From NCBI GenBank assembly GCA_021741925.1, contig JAIOWW010000023.1:1-12673 (forward strand): a DNA stretch of 12,673 nucleotides. Reading direction: 5' to 3'. The notes below the pieces were generated by a model. That model ran no database searches. It was not told the origin of the DNA and was given only the letters and a program-made list of their open reading frames with translations. This DNA is from Pontimonas sp. Its GTDB lineage: Bacteria; Actinomycetota; Actinomycetes; Actinomycetales; Microbacteriaceae. Position 1 is the first letter of the stretch; every line of letters starts with the position of its first letter. The translations under genes were made by a program, and so were the position numbers. Shown here piece after piece: positions 1 through 6,874 of this stretch.

Positions 1-866
1 TAACGCTGGCGCTGGCTTTTGGCGGGGTCATGTTCCTGGTCGGCGGCGAGCAAGCCGGATCCGAATTCCTTGCCGGCTGGGTCACCGAATACAGTTTGTC
101 GATCGACAACTTGTTCGTATTTGTCCTGATCATGGCCTCCTTTGCTGTTCCCCGGAAGTATCAGCAGGAAATCTTGATGATCGGAATCTTGCTGGCGATC
201 CTATTCCGGGGAATCTTCATCCTGCTCGGGGCCGCGCTGATCGCGAGCTTTAGCTGGATTTTTTATGTCTTTGGGGCGTTCCTGCTTGTCATCGGCATCC
301 AGCAGTTCTTCTCGGGCCGCGAGGATGACGCTGAAAGGGAGAACCGACTCCTCGCTTTCCTCCAACGTCGTCTCGAGATGACGGATGAATTCCACGGCCT
401 GAAATTCCGCATCAAGGTCGAGGGCAAGAAACTGTGGACCCCTCTGGTAATCGTGTTGGTGGCGATTGGAACCGCTGACGTGGTCTTTGCGGTGGACTCC
501 ATCCCCGCCATTTACGGAATCACCGAGAGCCCGTTTATTGTGTTCACCGCGAACGTGTTCGCGCTCATGGGGCTTCGCCAGCTCTACTTCCTGCTGGGCC
601 ACCTGATTGACAAGCTCGTCTACTTGCACTTTGGCATTGCGTTCATCTTGAGCTTCATTGGTGTGAAGCTCGTGATGCACGCGTTGCACGAGAACGAACT
701 GTTCTTCATCAACGGTGGAGAGCACGTCGAGTGGGCTCCCGACATTGGGACATGGGAGTCGTTGATCGTGATTGTGCTGGCCATGGCGGTGGCGGTGGGA
801 GCAAGCCTCTGGAAGCTTCGCAAGGACCGCGTGAATTCTCCCTCCACGGGCTCCTCTGCCCCCTGA
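1..866 (+). CDS. TerC-family integral membrane protein (5' end outside window)
   Basis: The reading frame is open from base 3, so the gene starts upstream; the first internal ATG at 30 falls inside the conserved region and is not the true start. Visible residues, counted from that ATG, include the TerC signatures SLSIDNLFVF (22-31) and DVVFAVDSIPAI (150-161), each with a membrane-embedded Asp, followed by SPFIVFTANVFALMGLR. There are about seven hydrophobic segments (roughly 22-40, 48-70, 73-92, 135-155, 168-190, 199-218, 243-262) and a short basic, Ser/Pro-rich cytoplasmic-looking tail. TerC/Alx proteins are inner-membrane proteins linked to metal-ion export, especially manganese, and to tellurite resistance; the exact substrate here cannot be read from sequence. 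It is separated from leuC by 131 bases and is probably a separate transcription unit. Family assignment is firm, function is family knowledge only. Confidence 0.93.
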   Translation, partial: TLALAFGGVMFLVGGEQAGSEFLAGWVTEYSLSIDNLFVFVLIMASFAVPRKYQQEILMIGILLAILFRGIFILLGAALIASFSWIFYVFGAFLLVIGIQQFFSGREDDAERENRLLAFLQRRLEMTDEFHGLKFRIKVEGKKLWTPLVIVLVAIGTADVVFAVDSIPAIYGITESPFIVFTANVFALMGLRQLYFLLGHLIDKLVYLHFGIAFILSFIGVKLVMHALHENELFFINGGEHVEWAPDIGTWESLIVIVLAMAVAVGASLWKLRKDRVNSPSTGSSAP

Positions 867-908
867 GTGTTACTCTTGGAGGGTGTTCAGGCTCACACTT
901 CTTGGATG

Positions 909-944
909 CCGCAGCGGACGCTAATTAGGCCCGAACCGCTGCGG
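909..944. terminator. Perfect 9-bp inverted repeat between terC and leuC; possible terminator or leu leader hairpin
   Basis: CCGCAGCGG at 909-917 is exactly complementary to CCGCTGCGG at 936-944, with an 18-base AT-richer loop. The stem is very GC-rich and is followed by only a weak T-run (GTTTCTCCT), so it could be a non-canonical actinobacterial terminator for the TerC gene. It could also be a leader structure or operator for leuCD, whose start is 53 bases downstream. No leader peptide with leucine codons was recognised. The inverted repeat is seen directly; its role is inference. The rest of the 867-997 gap shows no convincing promoter. Confidence 0.5.
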
Positions 945-997
945 AGTTTCTCCTGTGGCCACCCAACACACGGTATTTCTCAAGGAGAGCACACATC

Positions 998-2428
998 ATG
1001 ACTAACCCACAGCCCCGCACGCTGGCCGAGAAATTGTGGGCTGATCACCTTGTCCAGAAGGGCAAGGAGGGCGAGCCCGACCTGATCTACATCGACCTCC
1101 ACCTCGTCCATGAAGTGACGAGCCCCCAAGCTTTTGATGGTCTTCGCGTTGCGGGGCGTCCTGTTCGCAGGCCCGACCTCACCATCGCCACAGAGGACCA
1201 CAACACTCCCACCATTGATATCGATAAGCCCATTGCAGAGCCCACCTCGAGAACTCAAATCGAGACGCTTCGCTCCAACGCGAAAGAGTTCGGCATTCGC
1301 CTGCACTCTCTCGGTGACATCGAGCAGGGCATCGTTCACGTGGTGGGGCCACAGCTCGGTTTGACTATGCCCGGCATCACGGTGGTCTGTGGTGACTCCC
1401 ATACTTCAACCCATGGCGCCTTTGGGGCCATGGCCTTTGGTATTGGAACCAGTGAGGTCGAGCACGTGCTCGCCACCCAAACCCTGCCGGTGAAGCCGTT
1501 CAAGACCATGGCCATCACTGTCGAGGGAGAGCTCAAGCCCGGCGTGACCGCTAAAGACATCATCTTGGCTGTCATTGCCAAGATCGGGACCGGTGGTGGT
1601 CAAGGCTATGTCCTCGAGTACCGCGGTTCAGCTATTCGCTCGCTCTCGATGGATGGGCGGATGACGATTTGCAACATGTCGATCGAGGCGGGAGCCCGGG
1701 CAGGAATGGTCGCACCCGATGAGACCACCTTTGAGTATGTGAAGGGCCGCCCCCACGCTCCGCAGGGGGAAGACTGGGAGAAAGCTCTCGCGTATTGGAA
1801 GACCCTGCCCACCGATGAGGGCGCAATCTTTGACGCCGAGGTGTTCCTCGATGCCAACGAGTTGGAGCCCTTCGTGACGTGGGGGACGAACCCGGGTCAA
1901 GGTGTTCCCTTGAATGACGTGGTCCCTGACCCAGAAACCATCACAGACCCCAATGACAAAGCGGCAGCGCTTCGCGCCCTGGAATACATGGACCTGCAGC
2001 CTGGAACCCGGATGAAAGACATCAAGGTCGACACGGTGTTCATGGGGTCCTGCACGAACTCGCGCCTGGATGACCTTCGCACCTTCGCATCCATCATCAA
2101 AGGTCAGAAAAAGGCGGACCATGTCCGCGTCATGGTCGTTCCGGGCTCCGCCCGGGTCCGCCTCGAAGCCGAAGCCGAAGGCATCGACAAGATTGTCGAG
2201 GAGTTTGGTGGGGAGTGGAGATTCGCCGGATGTTCCATGTGTTTGGGGATGAACCCCGACCAGTTGGGACCAGGAGAGCGTGCAGCATCCACCTCGAATC
2301 GAAACTTTGAGGGTCGCCAGGGCAAGGGTGCGAGAACTCATCTGGTCTCTCCCGTGGTGGCAGCCGCTACCGCTATCCGTGGGACTCTCTCGAGCCCCGC
2401 GGATTTGATGCAGGAAGCAGGCGTCTAA
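998..2428 (+). CDS. leuC: 3-isopropylmalate dehydratase large subunit
   Basis: LeuC with LeuD forms isopropylmalate isomerase, which converts 2-isopropylmalate to 3-isopropylmalate in cytoplasmic leucine biosynthesis. The 476-residue product has the normal family length (E. coli about 466). The three cysteines that hold the 4Fe-4S cluster are all present: C352 in MGSCTNSR, and C412 and C415 in CSMCLGMNPD. Other aconitase-family blocks include VCGDSHTSTHGAFGA and FGIGTSEVEHVLATQ. ATG 998 is supported by AAGGAG at 982-987, ten bases upstream, and by an N-terminus (TLAEKLWADHLV) like that of known LeuC proteins. The stop codon overlaps the leuD start by one base (TAATG), indicating translational coupling. 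It is the first gene of the proposed eight-gene operon. No truncation or missing residue is visible. Confidence 0.98.
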   Translation: MTNPQPRTLAEKLWADHLVQKGKEGEPDLIYIDLHLVHEVTSPQAFDGLRVAGRPVRRPDLTIATEDHNTPTIDIDKPIAEPTSRTQIETLRSNAKEFGIRLHSLGDIEQGIVHVVGPQLGLTMPGITVVCGDSHTSTHGAFGAMAFGIGTSEVEHVLATQTLPVKPFKTMAITVEGELKPGVTAKDIILAVIAKIGTGGGQGYVLEYRGSAIRSLSMDGRMTICNMSIEAGARAGMVAPDETTFEYVKGRPHAPQGEDWEKALAYWKTLPTDEGAIFDAEVFLDANELEPFVTWGTNPGQGVPLNDVVPDPETITDPNDKAAALRALEYMDLQPGTRMKDIKVDTVFMGSCTNSRLDDLRTFASIIKGQKKADHVRVMVVPGSARVRLEAEAEGIDKIVEEFGGEWRFAGCSMCLGMNPDQLGPGERAASTSNRNFEGRQGKGARTHLVSPVVAAATAIRGTLSSPADLMQEAGV

Positions 2429-3030
2429 TGGACAAGGTCACTCTGATCAGTGGTGTTGGCGTTCCGCTTCGACGCAGCAACGTCGACACCGACCAGATCA
2501 TTCCTGCCAAGTTCCTCAAGCGCGTCACGAAGACTGGCTACGACGACGCATTGTTTTCTGCCTGGCGCGATGATCCAGAGTTCATCCTGAACCAGGAGCC
2601 CTACAGAGCCGGTCAGGTGTTGGTCGCAGGCCCCGACTTTGGCACAGGGTCCTCCCGCGAGCACGCGGTGTGGGCGTTGCGGGATTATGGTTTCCAGGCT
2701 GTCATTTCCTCGCGCTTTGGAGATATTTTCCGCTCAAACTCTGGCAAGCAGGGGCTGGTGACCGCGGTGGTTCCGGAGTCCGTGGTGGAGGCCATTTGGG
2801 CAGAAATTGAGGCACACCCGGGCCTGGACGTTACCGTCGACTTAGAAGCCCGTGAGGTACGGTGTGGAGCGGTACATTCCGCTTTTGATATCGACGATTA
2901 CACGCGTTGGCGCCTGATGGAGGGACTCGATGACATCGCTCTCACCCTCCAGCACGCAGACGCGATCGACTCTTTCGAAGGTGCGCGTGAAACCTGGCGC
3001 CCAGCGACACTTCCGCCGAGGAGTCAATAA
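2428..3030 (+). CDS. leuD: 3-isopropylmalate dehydratase small subunit
   Basis: LeuD is the small (swivel-domain) subunit of isopropylmalate isomerase and completes the active site with LeuC. The 200-residue length is normal (E. coli 201). Family signatures are NVDTDQIIPAKFL near residue 18, GPDFGTGSSREHAVWAL near residue 71, and SRFGDIFRSNSGKQGL near residue 93; the Ser-Arg of GSSRE contacts substrate in this family. ATG 2428 shares its A with the leuC stop, and AGGAAG lies about ten bases upstream inside leuC. The stop codon abuts the murA ATG with no intervening base, so leucine and cell-wall synthesis genes are translationally linked here. Nothing is missing or unusual in the protein itself. 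Confidence 0.98.
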   Translation: MDKVTLISGVGVPLRRSNVDTDQIIPAKFLKRVTKTGYDDALFSAWRDDPEFILNQEPYRAGQVLVAGPDFGTGSSREHAVWALRDYGFQAVISSRFGDIFRSNSGKQGLVTAVVPESVVEAIWAEIEAHPGLDVTVDLEAREVRCGAVHSAFDIDDYTRWRLMEGLDDIALTLQHADAIDSFEGARETWRPATLPPRSQ

Positions 3031-4398
3031 ATGACTCCGGCGGGAACGGCGGCCCAGAGGGCCGCCTTCGCTGCGCCGGAAACAGCGGACACCGTGATTT
3101 TCGAGGGCGGAAAACCACTCGTCGGTGAAGTCTCCGTCAGAGGTGCGAAGAATCTCGTCACCAAGGCCATGGTGGCCGCGTTGCTGGCCGACACCCCCAG
3201 CACACTCAGAGGAGTGCCAGCGATTAGCGATGTCGCTGTCGTTCGAGGGTTGCTCGAAGCTCACGCGGTGGCGGTCACGGAAGACGTCGATGGTGAACTG
3301 GTCTTGGATCCACGCGGGGTCAAGAGCGCGCACTTCGCGGAAATTGATGCGCACGCCGGGTCCAGCCGAATCCCGATTCTCTTTTGCGGTCCTCTTCTCC
3401 ATCAACTGGGTGAGGCGTTCATCCCCGACCTGGGTGGTTGCCGCATCGGGGATCGTCCCATCAATTTCCACCTCGATGCCCTCCGGGCTTTCGGAGCGGA
3501 GCTCGAGAAAAGCTACGAAGGTATTCGCCTGAAAGCTCCCCAGCGTTTGGTGGGGGCCAAAGTGGATCTTCCTTACCCGAGCGTGGGAGCAACTGAGCAG
3601 GTTCTGCTCACCGCGGTGCGCGCCAAAGGGGTGACGGAACTCACTAATGCCGCCATCGAACCAGAAATTATCGACCTGATCGCCATCTTGCAGAAGATGG
3701 GCGCCATCATCGTGGTGGAGCCCAATCGCACCATCGTGATCGAGGGTGTGGAGTCACTCCAGGGGTATGACCACCGGGCCATTGCCGACCGTAATGAGGC
3801 GGCCAGTTGGGCGGCAGCGGCGCTTGCGACACGCGGTGACATCTATGTCCGCGGTGCGAAGCAACAAGATTTGATGACGTTCTTGAACGTTTACCGGAAA
3901 GTGGGGGGCCTGTTCGATATTGACGACGAGGGCATTCGCTTCCGCCACCCTGGTGGTCCTATCAACCCGGTCGTCATCGAAACAGATGTGCACCCCGGCT
4001 TCATGACCGACTGGCAACAGCCCATGGTCGTGGCACTCACTCAAGCAGAAGGTCGCTCGATTGTGCACGAGACCGTGTATGAAAATCGGTTTGGCTTCAC
4101 CGATGCTCTCGTGCAGATGGGCGCCAACATCGAGGTCTACAAAGAGGGCATCGCCAGCATCACCCGTCGGGTGCCTAGGCGCCCCCTCGAGCAGGCGGCT
4201 GTCATCACCGGTCCCACACCGCTCCACGGCGCCAACATTCGGGTGCCCGACCTGCGCGGAGGATTCAGTCACGTGATTGCCGCCGTGACCGCCCAGGGTC
4301 GGTCCGAGGTCAGCAACATTGGCATCATCTCGAGGGGTTATGAGCACCTGCTGCAAAAGCTTGACGGCCTAGGTGTGAGCTTCGAGCTCGGAGCGTAG
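3031..4398 (+). CDS. murA: UDP-N-acetylglucosamine 1-carboxyvinyltransferase
   Basis: MurA transfers enolpyruvate from PEP to UDP-GlcNAc, the first committed step of peptidoglycan synthesis, in the cytoplasm. The 455-residue protein is longer than E. coli MurA (419), mainly through about 18 extra N-terminal residues. Key residues are visible: K40-N41 in RGAKN (E. coli K22-N23), C137 in GGCRIG (E. coli C115, the fosfomycin target), D327 in MTDWQ (E. coli D305) and R409 in PDLRGG (E. coli R397). A loop Cys rather than the mycobacterial Asp suggests a fosfomycin-sensitive type, which is inference. ATG 3031 follows the leuD stop directly and has GAGGAG at 3018-3023, seven bases upstream. A later start could remove part of the extension, but no better-placed start with a ribosome site is evident. 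Confidence 0.95.
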   Translation: MTPAGTAAQRAAFAAPETADTVIFEGGKPLVGEVSVRGAKNLVTKAMVAALLADTPSTLRGVPAISDVAVVRGLLEAHAVAVTEDVDGELVLDPRGVKSAHFAEIDAHAGSSRIPILFCGPLLHQLGEAFIPDLGGCRIGDRPINFHLDALRAFGAELEKSYEGIRLKAPQRLVGAKVDLPYPSVGATEQVLLTAVRAKGVTELTNAAIEPEIIDLIAILQKMGAIIVVEPNRTIVIEGVESLQGYDHRAIADRNEAASWAAAALATRGDIYVRGAKQQDLMTFLNVYRKVGGLFDIDDEGIRFRHPGGPINPVVIETDVHPGFMTDWQQPMVVALTQAEGRSIVHETVYENRFGFTDALVQMGANIEVYKEGIASITRRVPRRPLEQAAVITGPTPLHGANIRVPDLRGGFSHVIAAVTAQGRSEVSNIGIISRGYEHLLQKLDGLGVSFELGA

Positions 4399-4403
4399 CC
4401 ACG

Positions 4404-5138
4404 GTGTCGAAGACTCCGGTGATGAGGCGCTCCGCTGAAATTCGGTGGAGGGTTATCGCTTTCCTGGTGTTGCCGATTTTTGGTGCGATGGTGAAGCTTC
4501 GAATTCGTGAGGGTTCTGCTTTGCCGGCGTCGGGACCTTTTATCCTCTCGCCCAACCACTACAGCGAAATCGACCCCATCGTCATGGGTGTCGTGGTGTG
4601 GAAGCTGCGTCGCACCCCTCGTTTTCTTGCCAAAGCCTCCCTGTTTCGGGTCCCAGCGCTGGGTTGGTTGATGCGCTTCTCTGGTCAGATTCCCGTTGAG
4701 CGCGACGCCACAGCCAAGCTGGGGCAGCCCCTCCAAGCAGCGAAACTCCTCACCGATCGAAACCAAGGCGTGATCGTCTATCCGGAGGGTACGCTGACGA
4801 AAGATTCTGACCTGTGGCCCATGCGAGGAAAGTCTGGTGCTGTGCGGATGGCTTTGGAGCAAAACATCCCCCTCTACCCTGCGGCACACTGGGGCACCCA
4901 ACACTGGATGGGGCGCTACGCCAAGAAAATTCGCGTATTTCCCCGAACCACCATTGACGCTGTCGTGGGAGAACCGTTCGATCTCAGCGAATACCAGGGC
5001 AAACCCCTGACCCGAGAGCTTCTCCAGGAAGCCACGGACAAGCTCATGCAGGAGATCGCGAGGCTCGCCGGAATACTCCGTGGAGAAACACCGCCCGCAA
5101 TCTTGCACGATGGCTCTGGAGCCAAGGAGACCCGATGA
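4404..5138 (+). CDS. plsC: 1-acyl-sn-glycerol-3-phosphate acyltransferase (PlsC/LPLAT family)
   Basis: This is a membrane-associated acyltransferase expected to acylate lysophosphatidic acid to phosphatidic acid. The 244-residue product has the four LPLAT blocks: NHYSEID with catalytic H52 and D57 (H-x4-D), FRVPALGWLMRFSGQIPVER at 81-100, YPEGTLT at 126-132, and IPLYPAA at 155-161. A hydrophobic N-terminal segment (about 17-30) probably anchors it. The chosen start is GTG 4404, five bases after the murA stop, with GGAG at 4390-4393; ATG 4422 is possible but would remove six residues and fits the ribosome site less well. Its stop overlaps the gpsA start (ATGA), and GpsA supplies the glycerol-3-phosphate backbone, so the pairing makes metabolic sense. 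A different acyl acceptor cannot be excluded. Confidence 0.9.
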   Translation: MSKTPVMRRSAEIRWRVIAFLVLPIFGAMVKLRIREGSALPASGPFILSPNHYSEIDPIVMGVVVWKLRRTPRFLAKASLFRVPALGWLMRFSGQIPVERDATAKLGQPLQAAKLLTDRNQGVIVYPEGTLTKDSDLWPMRGKSGAVRMALEQNIPLYPAAHWGTQHWMGRYAKKIRVFPRTTIDAVVGEPFDLSEYQGKPLTRELLQEATDKLMQEIARLAGILRGETPPAILHDGSGAKETR

Positions 5139-6133
5139 CTCACATTGCTGTTTTGGGCGCAGGATCCTGGGGGACTACTTTCGCCAAAGTCCTTGCCGAT
5201 GGTGGCTCGAAGGTGATGGTGTGGGCGAGGCGTCAAGAAATTGCGCGCGAGATTCGCGATACGAATCGCAATTCTGACTACTTACCGGGGATTAATTTGC
5301 CGAAGAATCTCGGCGCCTCTACCGACATGGCTGAGGTTCTTCAGGGTGCTCGCCAGGTGTACCTCGCTGTGCCCAGCCAACACTTGCGCGCCAACCTCCA
5401 GGAGGCCAGTTCCCACATTGCCTCCGACGCCCTCGTGGTCAGCTTGATGAAAGGTGTGGAGGCCGGGACCGGTCTTCGGATGAGTGAAGTCATCGCTGAA
5501 GCAGGTATTGAGGTTTCCCGCATTGCCGTGGTGAGTGGACCGAACCTTGCGTTGGAGATCGCCCGAGAGCAACCGACCGCGGCGGTGGCCTCCTCTAGCA
5601 CCAAGCAGGTGGCGAGTGCGGTAGCGAGTGCGGCCACCAACCCCTACTTCAAAACCTTCATCAACACCGACGTCGTGGGGACCGAGTTTGGTGGTGTGCT
5701 GAAGAACCTTATCGCCGTGGCTGTGGGCATTGCAGATGGTGTGGGCTATGGGGAGAACACGAAAGCGTCCATCATCACCCGAGGTCTCGCCGAGATCAGC
5801 GCCTTCGCTGCAGCATTTGGCGCGAAACCTCAAACCATGTCGGGTCTTGCAGGGTTGGGCGACTTGATTGCGACCTGTGAGTCGCCCTTGTCGAGAAACA
5901 ACACTGCGGGTCGCCTGTTGGGGCAGGGCCATAGCTTCACTGACGTTGTGGCGACGATGAACCAGACTGCGGAGGGCCTTTCAGCTGTCAAGCCTGTCCT
6001 CGAGCTGGCCGCCAGCAAGGGCATCGCGGTGCCGATAGTGACCCAGGTGGGTCAAGTATTGGATGGCTCACGGGACCCGCGCGAGTTGGCGCCACACTTT
6101 GCCACCGATTCGGATACTCCTGAAGGCGAGTAG
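5135..6133 (+). CDS. gpsA: Glycerol-3-phosphate dehydrogenase [NAD(P)+]
   Basis: GpsA reduces dihydroxyacetone phosphate to sn-glycerol-3-phosphate for phospholipid synthesis in the cytoplasm. The 332-residue length is standard. The N-terminal Rossmann motif is GAGSWG (8-13), followed by SLMKGVE with K106, SGPN (134-137), the catalytic lysine K190 in GGVLKNLIAV, GYGENTKASIITRGLAE (204-220), and GLGDLIATC with R254 in SRNN, all typical of the family. The ATG overlaps the plsC stop by four bases and is preceded by AAGGAG within the end of plsC, five or six bases upstream. In related Actinobacteria the next gene is ddl; here an alpha/beta hydrolase starts two bases after the stop. Confidence 0.98.
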   Translation: MTHIAVLGAGSWGTTFAKVLADGGSKVMVWARRQEIAREIRDTNRNSDYLPGINLPKNLGASTDMAEVLQGARQVYLAVPSQHLRANLQEASSHIASDALVVSLMKGVEAGTGLRMSEVIAEAGIEVSRIAVVSGPNLALEIAREQPTAAVASSSTKQVASAVASAATNPYFKTFINTDVVGTEFGGVLKNLIAVAVGIADGVGYGENTKASIITRGLAEISAFAAAFGAKPQTMSGLAGLGDLIATCESPLSRNNTAGRLLGQGHSFTDVVATMNQTAEGLSAVKPVLELAASKGIAVPIVTQVGQVLDGSRDPRELAPHFATDSDTPEGE

Positions 6134-6135
6134 TC

Positions 6136-6864
6136 ATGCTCACCACAGTGGGAACCAGCTCTCTCGTTGCAGAAAAGTTTGGATCGGGTCCCACCCGAGC
6201 CATTGCGCTGCATGGATGGGGGCGAACCGGCGCTGACTTTGCTCGTATCCTCGATGGTCACAGTGCTCTTGCCCTGCACCTGCCAGGATTTGGGCCAGCA
6301 CCAGCGCCTCCCGCGGCGTGGTCGAGCGAGGACTATGCGCGAGAAATCGCTCAAGCTCTGGAAGGAATGGGTCCCCTCGTGGTGGTGGGTCATTCTTTTG
6401 GCGGACGCATTGCTGTTCGACTGGCGGCCGCATACCCCCACCTGGTTTCCCACCTCGTCCTCACTGGCGTCCCTCTCACCAGAGTGAGCTCCCCAGCCAA
6501 GCCGAAGCTGGGTTTCCGGCTGGCCAAAGCGTTGTATCGAGCGAAAGTGATTCCAGAGTCGGTCATGGAGTCAGCGCGCCAGAAGTATGGGTCGAGCGAT
6601 TACCGTAGGGCAACCGGTGTGATGCGCGAGATTCTTGTGCGCGTGATTGCGGAGGACTACTTGGATGACGCTGCCCGAGTGACCTGCCCGGTGACGATGG
6701 TCTGGGGAGAGCAAGATAAGCCTGCTCCTCTGGCCGCAGCACAGCGTGCTCTCGAATTTTTCCCCCAGGCAACGCTCCGCGTTGTCTCCGGGGCGGAGCA
6801 CCTCCTGGAGGGTACCCTCGAGCAAGAAGTCGCATCGGCTGTGGCTGATGCACTGAGCGACTAA
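6136..6864 (+). CDS. Alpha/beta-fold hydrolase
   Basis: This is a 242-residue single-domain alpha/beta hydrolase without a signal peptide, so probably cytoplasmic. Visible elements are the oxyanion-hole region LHGWGRTG (25-32), the nucleophile elbow GHSFGG (85-90) with S87, the acid D194 in WGEQDKPAP, and the catalytic H222 in GAEHLL; a compact cap lies at about 112-175. The triad is complete, so an active esterase, thioesterase or peptidase is expected, but the substrate cannot be read. The sequence is of the broad BioH/MenH-like type. No biotin or menaquinone genes are nearby, so such symbols are not justified. It starts two bases after gpsA and its stop lies inside the ribosome site of the MurF-like gene, so it is co-expressed with the two ligases downstream. 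Confidence 0.88.
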   Translation: MLTTVGTSSLVAEKFGSGPTRAIALHGWGRTGADFARILDGHSALALHLPGFGPAPAPPAAWSSEDYAREIAQALEGMGPLVVVGHSFGGRIAVRLAAAYPHLVSHLVLTGVPLTRVSSPAKPKLGFRLAKALYRAKVIPESVMESARQKYGSSDYRRATGVMREILVRVIAEDYLDDAARVTCPVTMVWGEQDKPAPLAAAQRALEFFPQATLRVVSGAEHLLEGTLEQEVASAVADALSD

Positions 6865-6874
6865 AAGGATTGTG

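Noticed and set aside
881..997. GAGGGTG before leuC as a possible T-box or other leader riboswitch
   Set aside because: The conserved T-box sequence and specifier hairpins are absent, and the region is too short for a full T-box.
4170..4183. GGTGCC-TAGGCGCC near-palindrome inside murA
   Set aside because: It lies in ordinary conserved coding sequence, has a mismatch and no loop, and does not recur elsewhere in the window as far as I could see.
4338..5108. Long open frame on the minus strand opposite plsC (similar ones lie opposite leuC, gpsA and the MurF-like gene)
   Set aside because: Each lies entirely opposite a well-supported gene, has no recognisable domain, and is expected from GC-biased codon use.
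6872..6874. GTG as the start of the MurF-like gene
   Set aside because: It is only two bases from the ribosome site, whereas the next codon, ATG 6875, is five bases away.
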